NCBI RefSeq assembly: GCF_014066305.1
Contig: NW_023501133.1
Location: 1-64,000 of the forward strand
Direction: 5' to 3'
Length of the DNA: 64,000 nt
DNA from: Letharia columbiana
Lineage: Eukaryota > Ascomycota > Lecanoromycetes > Lecanorales > Parmeliaceae
Shown here piece after piece: positions 1 through 13,734 of the stretch (its first letter is position 1; every line of letters begins with the position of its first letter). A program made the translations under genes and the position numbers. Under the pieces are notes generated by a model. That model was not told where the DNA came from, made no database searches, and was given only the letters and a program-made list of their open reading frames with translations.

Positions 1-1754
1 AATTTATTTAAGATTATAAGGCTTATAAAAATCTTACATTATTTTAAATTTTCGTTAAGTATAAGAATTTATAATATCTTTTATCTTAATCTATTAAGTC
101 TCGCGATAAATAATCTCTTATTAGAATAAGTAAATTTTTCTTTAAAATATATTAACGTTAGTAATTAGATTAAATAGGATATTAAAGAAATATCTTTTTT
201 AAGTTAATTAATAATTATCTTAAGTATTAAGTTAAATAGAAAGATCTTAATAATAATCTTATCTAATATTATTTAAACGATAATAAATTTAAGAATTATT
301 AAGACTTAATAAACGATTTCTATAAACGATATTCTAATAAGCTTTATCTATAAAAGAAATTAGCGAATAATAAATAAATATAATAAGATGAAATAAGGGC
401 TCTTTAATAGCGATAACGTTCTTAGATCGAAATAATCTTAAATACTCTATTTTTAATTAAATTAAAACCGTCTAATATCTTCGTAATAGTCTTATTTTTT
501 TTTAAAGTTAAGAATTAATCTCTTAGACCTATGTTAATTAGAAATTATCTTATATATAATTTTTCGTATAAACTTTCTTTACTAATAGAACTCTAAAAAT
601 CTTATAGAGTTATAATAGTATATATATAAACTACGATATTACTATTATAAGATATAATTAATATTAGCTAAAGAATATATTATAGAGAAGTTTATATTAA
701 AGTTATTTAATATTAAATTAGAACTTTTAGCGCTTACGACTTAATTTAATTCGAAAGTCTAGAATTTATTATATTATATTATTATATTAATATTTTATTC
801 ACTTAGATATAAATTCGAAAATTATTATAATTTATCTCTATATCTATAAATATAATCTTAGTTATATTCTATTAATTTTCTCTTAACTAGATTTTCTATA
901 CGCGTTTAAATTATAATTAATAATATCGCTATAGTATAAGTATAAAGAGCTACTCTCGCTTCTAATATCTTCTATAAAAAAAGACATAATATTAGAATTC
1001 TCGAATACGATTATTTCTTTATTTCTTTTATTCTTTTCCAGACGTTAAGCGTATATATATACTTATTTTTCTATCTTTTCACTTACTAGTTATAGAATAT
1101 AATTTTATAAAAAGAGAAAGATAGTATTATAAGCGTATCTGATATTCTTAATATATTATATAATCTCTATATTTATTTAGATCTAGCGTGTCTTAATAGA
1201 GATATCTATCTACTTTTTAATATTTCTCTTCTATCTATATAGTTCGATATATTAATTATCTTATTAAATATATCTATATTAACTCTAATAAATAAAGTAT
1301 TTAATCTTAGAAATATCTCTTCTAGAATAAAATTAATTATACTATTAAGATTAATAAGATTTTTCTTTAACTAACGCCTAATTTACTAATTAAAAAAGTT
1401 TTAAAAAATTAAAAAATATTTATATTTATTTTATATTTTAGACTAATACTAAAAATATCTAATTAATATTAATTAAGATTTATCTTATTAATTCTTTATT
1501 TAATAACATATATATTTCTAATAAAATAAATTTTAGCGAGTCTTTATAACTTAGATTAAAAGAATTTATTTTATCTATTTTATTATAGATAGCTTTAATA
1601 AACTTTAAAATATAAATATAAAAATAATTAATATTCTTATTATATTAAAAGAAGATTATTTTATATTTTTTATACTATATATTTCTTTTAACGTAGTTAT
1701 ATTAATATTAATATTATCTTATAATAACTTTAGAGATAATTTATTAGCTTTTTT
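1..1754. other. RIP-degraded A+T-rich DNA, no gene recognised
   Basis: Very A+T-rich sequence with almost no CA or TG dinucleotides and frequent stops in all frames. I recognised no transposase, reverse transcriptase or host gene motif on either strand. It is most likely the remnant of an older element into or beside which the gypsy element at 1,755 inserted. Confidence 0.6.
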
Positions 1755-1878
1755 TATATTATGGGAATAAGAATAAGTTAAGTCTTTTATTAAGCTTATT
1801 ATTATAAGTAATAGATTCCTAGATAAAAACAATTAAGCTTATTACACATCACGATTATAGATTCTTATTATTACTATA
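1755..1878 (+). repeat. E0 5' LTR
   Basis: A direct repeat of about 124 bp containing GGAATAAGAATAAG and TTAAGCTTATTATTATAAG. The other copy is in two pieces, 9,049-9,095 and 18,475-18,557, because E1 inserted in it. The ends read TA...TA here, which fits TG...CA termini after RIP. Confidence 0.75.
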
Positions 1879-4800
1879 ATATAATAGTAATACTATTTCT
1901 TAATATTAATTAACTATTAAAAGATCTTAGAGAGTTCCTCTATTAGGCTAGCTCGTTTAAAGAAAACTTATTTTTTAAAAAAGCCTATTTTTAAAAAAAA
2001 GCTTATTCTTTAAATTTTATCTTAAACTTTTATTATATAAATTCTTTAAATATATTATTACTATTTAAAACTATCTTCGATAACGAATTTCTTATATCTA
2101 TTATAGTTTTAGCTAAGAATTTATAAGAAGTAGAAATCTTTCTTTTAGAAATTTTAATTTCTTATAAGATTTCTTAATCTTTCTCTATTTTCTTTTAAAA
2201 ATTATTAATATTATCGATTAATAGCTAAGCTAGCTTTTTTAAATTATTTAATACTTAATATAATTACTTATAATATTATTATTCTTATATTTTAATTATA
2301 AAAGTTTTTTAAAAGTAATTATATATTTATAAATTTATTTAATAAGAAGAATTATTAACTTATTAAAGATATCGTTAAAAGTATTTTTTATTTATTCTTT
2401 ATAACTCGAGGAATTTTAGTAAGAAACGATTATTTATATATTAGATTTAATTTAATTAAAGTACTATTCTAGTCTCTTAATTAAGTTATTAATAAATTAT
2501 ATTTTTATATAATATTTAGAATATTTAATAAAGAAGTAAAATTTTTATAGAGACTTAAGAATTCTCTATTTATAAGAGTTATCTTAGAAAACTTATTAAG
2601 TTTCTTATCTTTAAGAATTAATATACTTTCTTTAATAAGCTTAATTTTATCTTTAAGAATTATTATACTTTTTTTAATAAGTTTAGAAATTATAATAAGA
2701 ATAATCTTCGTTAATAAAGTAATCTATTCTCGCTTAATCGATTTATTAAATAAAATAAATCTTAATAATTTATAAGTATAAGTTATTATTATAATAATTA
2801 CTTTTATAACGATAGTCTAATATATATATAATAATTTATTAAAATAAGAAATATTAAGATTGTCGAGCTCGCTAGATATTATTAATACTTTAAAAAATAA
2901 TAAAGATTTCTTATAATCGAGATAAAATCTAAGTGATATCGATTTTTTTAATTCGATATATAAAGATAAGTTAATAGCGTCTAGAGCCTCGTTAATAAAA
3001 TATATATTAAAAAAAATATACTTTTATAACGTTTATTTTTTTATTAAATACGCTTATAACGTAGCTAGTATTAAAGATAATAATCTTATATATATAAATC
3101 TTTAGATTTATTTAAAAGGCTTTATCTTAAAATAATAGCTTAATAAACTTATTAATAACGATAAATATTTTATTAAGCTCGATAATAGACTTAACGAGTA
3201 AAAATAACTATTTATTAAATAATTTAAGATACTTACTAATATAGCTATTAACTTAATTCTTAAGAAACGCTATATACTTTATAATATTAGTAATTATTAA
3301 AAATCTTAAAAATATATTTAATAAATTTTACGAGTAGTAAAAGACGCTAAATTTATAAATATCGATAATTAAATCGATATTATTTATAATAATCTCAATT
3401 TCGATCTTAGATAAAATATTAGATATTTTAAAAAAAGTATAAAATTATAGAAATTTTTTATTAAGCTTAATAATTATAAATATAACTAATAAATATATAT
3501 AGATAAATATAAAGTAGAAAGAAGTATAAGTATTAAAAATACTTTTAAATCTTAAATAAATTAATAATCTCGATTTATTAATAGTAATAGAGATAATTAT
3601 AGTTAATTATAATCTCGATAATAGTAAGATTCTAAATTTAATTAATAACTATCTTATAATCGCTAATCTTATTAATCTTACTACTTATCTTTTTCATATT
3701 ATTTTAATAATATAAATACTTATCTAAATTAATAATAGTAAAATTTTAATTAATATAACTAGTAATTAAATTTATAATATTAGTTTTATCTACTCGAGTG
3801 ATAATTTCTTTAAATTATCGCTTCGCTAAATAAACACGCTTTAATATTCTTAAATCCTCGATCTTTATTAGAAGAAAGTTTTTTTAAAAAAAAAGATCGC
3901 GATAATTAGACTTTCTCGAGTTAAGACTTTTAAAGACTCTAATAATAATAACGCCTAAAGATATTTATCTATTAAGCTTCTACTAATAAAAATAAGAAAT
4001 TTTATAAAGAAAATAATACTTAGAAAGAAAATATTAAGATCGAGTTATTATACTTCGCGGATAAAGATTAATAAGAAAATAAAATATATTATAGTATTAT
4101 TAATTACTTATTAAGTTTTTATAAGAGATAATTTACGAGTTTTATAAGATTTAAAACTTATTATTATCTATATAAAGATATCTTCTTATTTAAGATAAAG
4201 CTTTATAAATATCTTTATATTAGTTATTCGAGAAAGCTTAATATCGCCTAGATTAATAATAATAAAATACTATTATTAAAAACGTCGCTAGAAGATTTCT
4301 TAAAGAAAATCTTAAAAATAATTAATTTCAACTTCTCGAGTAAAAATCTTAGTTTAATATTTATATTTTATAGTTAAAATTATATTTATATAGAACTTCG
4401 TTTAACGTTAAATAAAGAAATCGATAATATATATCTAGATATAAATTATAGCGTAATCTTAGATAATAAATTATAACTTAAAAGTTTATTATTCAAAATT
4501 AGAATTATTAAAATAGCTTTATCTTTAAAAATTCGCGGAGTAAATATTAATAAATATAAAATCGACGAATATATAACTATAAAACTTTATTTTTTAAGAT
4601 TAGATTTCTAAGATAAAAAAGCTCTTATCTATCTTTAAAGAGAAGTTTATATTATTAATAACTTTTATATTAGAATATTAATTAATAATAATATTATTAG
4701 CTTTAAAGATATCGTTATTAATATTACTAATAAGAGTATTTATATAAGAAGCTATAAGATTATAATCGAAGTTTCTACTTATTTATAAAAAGAATTTATA

Positions 4801-5379
4801 AGAAGAAAGATTTATATAAAATTAATAATAATAATTTTTTTATATAGTAAGATAATACTATCTATAAGAAATATTTATTTATTTATTAATTATAATTTTT
4901 TATTTAAATCTAGTATCTAGATAAATCTTACTCTTTTTATCTATATAGTAAATTATTTAATAATTAATATTCTTATTAGAAATAAGATAAATAATTTTAT
5001 TTAAGTTTTAAAGAAATTAAGATTTAAAAGCGTACTCGAGATAAATTATAAGAATTATTTTTAGATTATAATCGAGTTTAACTTCGCGATAACTCGTTTA
5101 AAAAAATTATTAATTATTTTTAATTCGTCGACTTTAATATCTATTAGTTATTCGAAATTAATATTCTTAATCTCTATTAAATAGAAAATAAAGCTATTTA
5201 ATAAAGTTATAATCTATAATAATATCTAGAAAACTTAAACTCTTACGAAGTTAATTAAAGAATTTCTCGATATTTAAATAAATATTAGATTTATAAAAAT
5301 TTCTAAAGAAGAATAAATGAAAATCTTATTATAAAATAATTAGTAATTTAAAATTAGCGGTAAAGCTAAGATTTATTTA

Positions 5380-6700
5380 CTTAAAATTAAAAATTATAAA
5401 GTTATTAATTAAACTTTCGATAAGTTTTAATATTAAGAATAAACTAAAATATATTAAATAAACTATTTTCTTTATATATCTAATTTTTATAATTTAAAAA
5501 GTACTTTTAGAAGATAAATATAAAGATTAATTAATAATAGATATTAGAGACTTAAACGACTTAATTTTATATAACGCTTATTTAATTCTATTATAAGATA
5601 AAGTAATTAATATATTTATAAATTATCGCTATATTTTAATAATTAATATTATATCTTTCTTCTACTAATAGTATATTTATTTTAATTATTAATATATACT
5701 TATAGTAATAACTTATCGCAATTAAGAAACTTTTAATATATTAATTATAAATTATATAAATTTAATTACTTATATTTAACGCTAAATTAATAAAATCTTA
5801 TAATAATTAAATAGAGTAAAAGCTTATATTAACGATATCGTAGTTAAAATAACTACCTTTTAAGAATACTTAAGAGATCTTTAAAAGCTTTTTAAGCTAT
5901 TCGTAGAGTATAATATTATTATCTTATCGATTAAAGTTTTTTTAGATTATCTTAATATTAATTTACTTAATTATAAAATTAATTTATTTAACTTAATTTC
6001 TTTAGAAGAGAAATTAAAGATAATTATAAAATTTTAATATTCTAATACTCTTAACGAGCTTAAATATTATTTTAAACTTATAAAATATCTTTAATAATAT
6101 ATATATTTCTATATCTAACTCTCGAGTTTACTATAAAAATTAAAAACTCTATTTCTTAAGAAAGCTCTCTTAGTAGACTATTAATAAAAATAATTTATAT
6201 CTATAAAGCGTCTTTCGAATCCTATAAAGTCTTAATCTATATTATTTCAATTACTATAAAAAGCCTTATCTTATTTTTTAATTCTTATTTACTTTAATAA
6301 TAAGAGAATATTATAAATAGATCTAGATACTTCTAAAGAATTTAATTTTAAAACTATTATTTTCTATATTAGAGAAAATAAGAATTTTATTAATAAATAG
6401 CCTTTCCGCGCTATTATAAAATCTATACTCTTTCTATTAAGACTCTTAACTTTTACTAAAAAGAATTATTAATCTATAAAGCTTAAAATCGTAGAATTCG
6501 TTTAGATATTTAAGAAAGTAAGATATATAATAGAATCTTTTAAGTATTTAATAAGAGTATAAATAAATTATTTCGCTATTTTTAATATTATAAAGTAGAG
6601 CTTTATTATATTAATAACGTCGATAATATAAATAAATATAAGATTAATAAAAGTTTCTTAATTTTTTCGCTAGTTTAATCTTAAGATAAGATATAAATCT
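5380..6700 (+). pseudogene. E0 reverse transcriptase/RNase H relic
   Basis: The + strand reads as a gypsy-type reverse transcriptase interrupted by RIP stops. The catalytic box is visible near 5,819-5,845 as VKAYINDIVV, where active enzymes have Y-x-D-D. The first Asp became Asn because GAT/GAC after T (TpG) was mutated to AAC, while the second Asp, preceded by C (CpG), survives, which is the sequence context preferred by RIP. Downstream text matching NTLNELKYYF and HxY-like segments resembles the connection/RNase H region. It is clearly non-functional. It is a different gypsy lineage from E1, since the two RT sequences are not alike. Confidence 0.75.
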
Positions 6701-7003
6701 AATAAAAACTATATTATTTTTAATATTTTATTTAAATTAATAAGTCTTAATAAGAATATTATTATTATTTCAAATTATTTAAAGCTTAACGTACTCTTTA
6801 TAATAATCTTAATATAAAGAAACTTAAGCTTTTATAATAGATATATACTTAAATATTAATAAGATAAAAATTAGAAGTATATAGCTAAATAACTAAATAA
6901 TAATTATATACTTAATAAAAATCTTACTTTCTTATATTTTATTTAAGAAAAAAATCTTTAGATTATAAATTTAGATTTATATTTCTTATTACGTCTAAAA
7001 ACT

Positions 7004-7262
7004 TCGTCTTTTACTCTATTAAACTCTTAAGAAATAACTCTAAAATCTTATTTCTTAAATTTTTCAGTAGAAACTTCGTCTTTTATCTTATCGAATTCTT
7101 AAGAAACTTCGAAATCTTATTCCTCGAATTCTTTAGTAGAAATTTCGTCTTTTACTCTACCGGATTAAGAAACTTTAAAAACTCGTTTCTTAAATTCTTT
7201 AGCACCGGATTCTTAAAAAGTATCGAAATCTTATTTTTCGAATTCTTAAAAAGTAACTTCGT
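7004..7262 (+). repeat. In-frame 69-bp tandem repeat inside E0 pol
   Basis: About three and a half units with starts near 7,006, 7,074 and 7,143, each carrying (A)CTTCGTCTTTTA and ATTCTTAAGAAA. One + strand frame stays open through it and gives a 23-residue repeat with the core RNFVFYLIEFLRNFEILFLE. It lies between the RT/RNase H and integrase segments. The unusual retention of CCGG and the open frame suggest it was recently expanded or partly spared from RIP. Confidence 0.65.
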
Positions 7263-7339
7263 CGAAAGAATTCTTAGAAAAAGATTTAATAAACGCTTAA
7301 GAATCTACTTTATAAATCGATAATCTAATCTTTTATATT

Positions 7340-8560
7340 AATAAAGCCTTAGAACGCTAGCGTCTATATATACCTTCGAATCTAATTAAAAAAATCTTAA
7401 CTATTATCTATAGTTTCGATTATTTAGAATTTTAGCGATATTATAAAATAATTTTATTCTTCTAATATATTTATAGCCTCGTTAAAAAACTCCGTAACTT
7501 TATTTATTATTATCCGAAATACTTAATCTTATAAATTCGTCGATATACTCTATACGATAATCTTTAATCTATTTCATTATTCTTAATACTATTCTATATT
7601 CTAATATTAGATTTTATTTTAATATTATTAATATCGCGAAATTCTTTAAACGCTATTATATCGATAATTTATAAATATATAAAAGGAATTTAATTAGTAT
7701 TTAATAAGTCTATTTAAATAGTAATTAAATAAGTCAAAAGCTTTACTTAAGCGCCTTAATATTATTAATTAAGATATTTTTAGAATTCTAATCTTAGATC
7801 GTAATTCGAAGTTCTTATTAAAACTATAGATAGGATTTTTTAAGATACTTAATATAAATTTACTTTACTTAACGATTTATTATTTTTAGACTAATAATAT
7901 TAATAAATATATAAACTAGATAGCTAAAATAGTCTTAAGATACTTTATTTATACGCTTAATAATCTATCGATATAGCTTAAGATTCTTTATTATATTTAA
8001 ATAATTTTAAATAATTTAATAAGCGCTAGAGTTATCTTTAATAAAGTAATCTATAAATTTATATTAAATAAACCTCTAGACCTATTAAGCCTTTTACTAA
8101 AAATCGATTATATTATAATATATATTATCGCTAAAAATACTATCGATTTTATCTAAATATCGAATAAATTTTACTACGATCATCGATATTAACTAATATT
8201 TCTTAAGATTAAAAATTAAATATTACTCCGCCTTTATAAAAATTATAAGATTTTCTTTACTCTAGAAATTATTAAAAAGCTTATTTAGTAATATATAAGA
8301 TCTTTTAAAATTCTCGAAAGAATTAATAAGCTAATATATAAATTTATTATTTCTAAAGATTAGCGAGTTTATTTAATTTTTACGATAGTTTAACTAAAGC
8401 TAGCTTCTAATTTATAAAATAATCTCTTTTATAGATCTCGCTTATAATATACTTCGCTAATCTTTACTAATAAAAATAATATTACGAGTTATAAGATTAA
8501 GCGATTACTTAATAAGCGAATTATTAAAAAGAAAAAGAATTCGCTATAGAGTATCTAGTA
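7340..8560 (+). pseudogene. E0 integrase relic
   Basis: The + strand encodes a retroviral-type integrase core. The motif ILDRNSKFL at 7,791-7,817 corresponds to the conserved ISDRDSKF box containing the second catalytic Asp. Upstream, a stretch reading like the H2C2 zinc-binding and PxSxxG region can be followed, and downstream there is the expected Tyr-x-Thr-Asp-like segment. Several Gln codons appear as TAA or TAG. This follows the RT, so the order is the Ty3/gypsy order. Confidence 0.75.
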
Positions 8561-9095
8561 CGCTAAAAGAAATATAATCTCGAGTTTAATAGATAATATA
8601 ATATTAAGAATCTCGATAACGCTTTTAATTTAATAAAAGAATATAAAAAAGAGTGATAATATATTCGTTAGTATACTTCGCGTTAGAAAACTCGTCGAAA
8701 TAATATTATTTCTTAAGAAAGTAACGTTAATCTTTAGAAAAGATTAGAAATTTTTCGATAAGAATCTTATCGAAGTAACGTTATTTCTTAGAATTAGAAT
8801 ACTTTAAATCGTAATATTATAATATCTTTATAAAGAAGTAGAAGAATAGTCGATAATTAAGATTTCGCTATTTAAATCGAAAGTTTCTTTAAATATAGAT
8901 TTACTTTCTTATCTTATCGACTTTCTAGAAATTTCTTTAAATGTTTCTTTAAGAAAGATATTTCTTTAAGAAGTTTCTAGATAGATATTTATTTTCTACT
9001 TACTTTTACTTTAGCGAGATCGCTATACTTTCTTCTTATCTATAAAAATGCTATTATAAGAATAAGAATAAGCTAAGCCTTTTATTAAGCTTATT

Positions 9096-9281
9096 TATCA
9101 CGATTTTAATAATCTTACGATCTTACTTACTTATATTATAACCTAATTAAACTTAGCGTATTAAGGCCTTTTAGTCTTTCTATCTTACTATAAAGTCTAT
9201 ATTTATAATAATTCTATATAAATAGTATTCTCTTTATACTATAATATAGAGTTTATTATATATATTATTAAGTTTTTAATA
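9096..9281 (+). repeat. E1 5' LTR
   Basis: Begins TATCACGATTTTAATAATC and ends TTTTTAATA. It is near-identical to 18,290-18,474 apart from RIP-type C/T and G/A differences. The outer bases fit original TG...CA termini. Confidence 0.88.
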
Positions 9282-12099
9282 TAATATTATCTATCTTTCT
9301 TCTAGAGCGATAGCGATTTACTTACTAATTATATTAAATATATAATTAAAAAGAGAATATATTATTAAGAAGAGAATATATTATTAAGAAGTTAGTAGCT
9401 ATAGCTGAAGGAGCTTACTACTTAAGAGATTATTTAAAAGAAAATCTTTTACTTATATAAAGGCCAATCTAGCTAAATTAAATAAGAATCTAAAAAAAAA
9501 AAAAAAAATCTTTAATATATTAAAAGAAATAAATCCTAGATTAAATCTTCTTCGTACTCTTACTAGCTTAATACTAATAAATTTATTAATCTTAAATTTA
9601 GATAATATATAAAGTTAAATCGTTATAGATAAGTTATAGATATATTATTATCTAGAAGAACTCGAGAACTTTAATAAAAAGGTCTTAAATATTACTATAT
9701 TATTTATACGATATAAGAGAAAGTATTCTATCTCTAAAAGATATATTATTAAATTTAATTTAGATTATATCTAAGTATAACTTATAGATATTATCGAAGA
9801 AGAATCTATTATAATTTTTATATTTATTATTAATTTATAAAATTTTATAAAAAGCGCTATCGATACTTCTAATATTTAATATAATAAATTAAAGATTTTA
9901 ATAAAGAGCTTTCGAACTTCTAATCGTAATATTAAGGTACTTTAATAATAAAATAAATAATTTAATTAAGATATCGCTTATATTAAGATAAGAATATTAA
10001 TAATTATTATCTAGCTAAGTAATAGTAATAATTAATTATCTTATAAGCGAGAAATTAATAATAGATTTCGAGATTTACGTAATAGATATCGTATTAATAC
10101 TATAAAACTTATTAAAGAAAATAAGAAATTTAAATAAGACTTAAAGTATAAAGAGTAATAACTAAAGAAGTAATAATCTTATATATTAATTAATTTAAAA
10201 AACTTCGATAAAAAAGATATAGAGGTTATATCTATACCTTATTAGTTAAATATTTCTATTAATAGTATCTATCGAAACTTATATTATATCTCTATTATAG
10301 ATTATATAAAGAGTATAAAATTAAATAAATAATATCTTAATATTCTAGATTTTTATAATATTAATAATCGAAATAAATAAAATAGCTAGCGTTAATATCT
10401 TAAAGTAAAATTTAAATAAAGCGCTATAATCTTCTTTACTAAATTTAAAAAAATCGATTATATATAAGATTATTATAAATCTACTATATATAATATTATT
10501 AAAATAAAAGTAAATAAAGATATCTTAAATTTATATTAAACTATCTAAAAAATAATTAATAAATTAAATAATATATTTAAAATATATAATAAGATTATTA
10601 AATTGAATATTAATATATTTAATTTTAAATTTAATATAAGAGTAATAGATAAGAAAAAATTGTTTAAAAACTTCTACGTATAATTCTCTATAGCTATCGC
10701 TCTCTTAAAATTTACTAATATTTATAAAATATTTAATCTAAAACGACTAATCTCTATATATCTAAAATATCGAATTTTAAAATAGCCTTTTTATACTTTT
10801 TAAGAATTAATTATTTTTCTATAAGTATTAGATATAAATCTTTAGACTATTAATAATATATTAGATCTAAAAAGTAAGTAAGAGATTAATAAAATTAATA
10901 AGAATTTTATTCCCTTAAATAATTAATATAATACTTTCTTTACTAAAAGAAATAATAATATTACTATTAAAAATTTCTATATATAAGAATATAAATATCT
11001 TAAATTATTAATAGATAGAATCTAAAAAGAAGATAAATATTTTAAATATTTAAAGATTAGATACTATTTTAGCAATAATAGTATTTTATATAAAAATATA
11101 GATTTATTAATAAAAGAATAAGTTAATATAATTCTAAAAGTCGTTAAAATTAAAAAGAATGTTCTCGTCGAATTATTATAAAAATTGAAAAATTAAATAT
11201 CTCTAATTAAGTCGTCGCTAGAGATTTAAAAGTTTTATATATAAAAATTAAAGAGTTAGAAATAGAAAGGATACTCGCTTTCGTCTTTCTATCCGCGTAT
11301 ATTATTATTATTAACATCTCTTTATAAAATAGATATTAATTAAACTTTTATAGAAAAATTATTATATTAATAAGATAGATTAAGATTAATTATCTTTTAG
11401 ATATTAAAGCCTTAATACTAAGCTTCGTAAATATATCTTTTATTAAAATAAATAAGCTACTTAAAGTAATATTAATATAATTTTATAAATTATAATTAGT
11501 TAATAATAAATTTATTTTTATATTTAATATTATATATATAGTTTTAATAAAACTTATCTTAAAAGATTATATAGAAGAACTTTAATACTTAATTATCTTA
11601 TTAAAATAATTTAATATTATTTTAGAAATATTATAGCTAAAATAGTATAACTCTTATATATTCTTTAGATTTAGAATTATTATATTTAATTTAGATTATT
11701 ATATATTTAACTATTTATTATATAATAAACTTATTATTATTTAAAGTAATAATAAATTTTTAAAAGAGAACTTAAATTATATAATAAAGATTATATTTAA
11801 AAAAAGGATATAATAGAGATCTTCGCCTATATTTTATTAAGGTAATTAAAAAATTAGAGAATTAAATTATTATTATATAGTTTTAAGATTTTAAATAACT
11901 TTTTAATTTTATTAATAAGAAAGTAAACTTTATTATTAACATCGCTATTATTATAATAGAAGATTATAAAATATTCTTTTATAAGTTAAAAAAGAAATTA
12001 TTAATTATAGAATAGTTATAAAAATAAATTTTTATAATATATTATAAATAGCTAGATATTTAGAATTCTATTAAAGCTAATAAACTCCTCTCTTATCGC

Positions 12100-12890
12100 T
12101 CTATTAATTACGAAATAAATCTTAAAAAAGAAGTTATCTTATTATCGAAAAGGGTTTATAAACTCTCTAAAGATTAGATATTAATCGTTAAGAAATATAT
12201 TAATAAAATATTAAAAAAAGACTATATTAGACTAAGTACTTTTCTCTATATAGTACTTATTTTAATTATAAAAAAACTCGATAAAGGATTTAGACTATAT
12301 ATAAAATATAGAGCTCTTAATATACTTATTATTTCTAATTAAAATACTTCTTTATTAGTTAAAGAGACTCTCGCTAAATTATACGCGATGAGAATATATA
12401 GTAAATTCGATATTATAGCCGCTTTTAACGAAATTAAAATAAAAAAAATTATAAGAAAAAAATTATATTTCTTACTTAATATAGTCTATTCGAATATATA
12501 ATAATATTTTTCGAGTTATATAATACTTTTATCACTTTTTAAATATTTATTAATAATATCTTACGCGAATATTTAAATATATTCTATATTATCTATTTAG
12601 ATAATATTTTTATCTATAATAATATCGAAGATAAGTATATTTAATATATAAAAAAGATATTAAAGAAACTTCGATAAGCTAATCTCTATCTTAATATTAA
12701 TAAATATAATTTTTATATTATTAAAATTAAATATCTAGAATTAATTATTATTACGAAAAAAGTAGAAATAGATATAAAGAAAATTAAGATTATTACTTAA
12801 TAAAAGAAATCTAGATATATTAAAGATATATAATTATTTCTAAAATTCGCTAATTTCTAATAAATCTTATTTATATTTTTTTTTTTAATA
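12100..12890 (+). pseudogene. E1 reverse transcriptase relic
   Basis: The + strand is recognisable as a Ty3/gypsy reverse transcriptase. KFDIIAAFNEIKI is readable from 12,403, matching the conserved F-D-x-x-x-A-F box. The catalytic box at 12,594-12,605 reads Y-L-D-N followed by IFIY, where active enzymes have Y-L-D-D-I-L-I-Y. The Asp to Asn change is GAT to AAT after T, exactly a TpG to TpA change. Further matches continue to an FANF-like segment near 12,850. Many in-frame stops show that it is inactive. Confidence 0.88.
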
Positions 12891-13515
12891 GAAGAAAGAT
12901 TTTATTTATTAATAGACTTAAGAATACTCTAAATAACTCGCTTTTAAAATACTTAAGAAAGCTTTTACTACTATTTCTATATTTACTTATATTAATTTAA
13001 ATAAAAAGATTTAACTAAAAATAAACGCGTTTAATTTTATAATTATTATTATTTTATTATAAGAAAATAAAAATAAAGTATTTAAATCTATAGTATTTCT
13101 TTTTAAAAAGATATTCTCTATAAAGTATAATTATCAGTATATATAAAAGAATAAGATAGGGCTGAGCTTGGAAACCTTGAATTTATATGTGCAGCCAATC
13201 ATCAATTCGAGGTTATTACGCCTTTTGGCTAGACTAACTAAGTTAGCCCGCTAGCCCTTTTGAGCTCCCTTATCAAAAATTTATGTATAGAAGTTTTACA
13301 CTCTAAAATAACCAGCTTTCTATAGATGCTATTTCTTTATAATTTCGTAAATTATAGAACTCGGTGTGCGCTTTCTAACGCTGTAAAAATAATGAAGTTT
13401 AGCCTACTATTGATGGATTAAATAGATATTCAAATATGGTAGTTATAGTAGTCACACCAGACGCGTCCGAAATCGGATAATAATTCTTTCACCTGTTTAT
13501 TATTCTTTTTATCAT

Positions 13516-13568
13516 TCTATTAATTCTATCAATTCTATTAATTCTATCAATTCTACCAATTCCACCAA
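13516..13568 (+). repeat. 9-bp tandem repeat in MS copy 1
   Basis: Six consecutive units of consensus TTCTATCAA, with C/T differences of RIP type. Corresponding, more degraded units occur in the other MS copies (for example 31,865-31,900 on the other strand). Confidence 0.85.
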
Positions 13569-13734
13569 TATAAACACAATCGTCTTCGGTACCCCTCGCC
13601 CAATTAGAGCCCTTACTGACGCCCTAGGCCACCCTCGACAAATCCGCTACTGCTGGTAATCGAGGTTGTAAGCGAGCTTAATAGCTATCTACTACTACTT
13701 ATAAACGCGTCAATACCCTCGCACTTAGTTAAAT

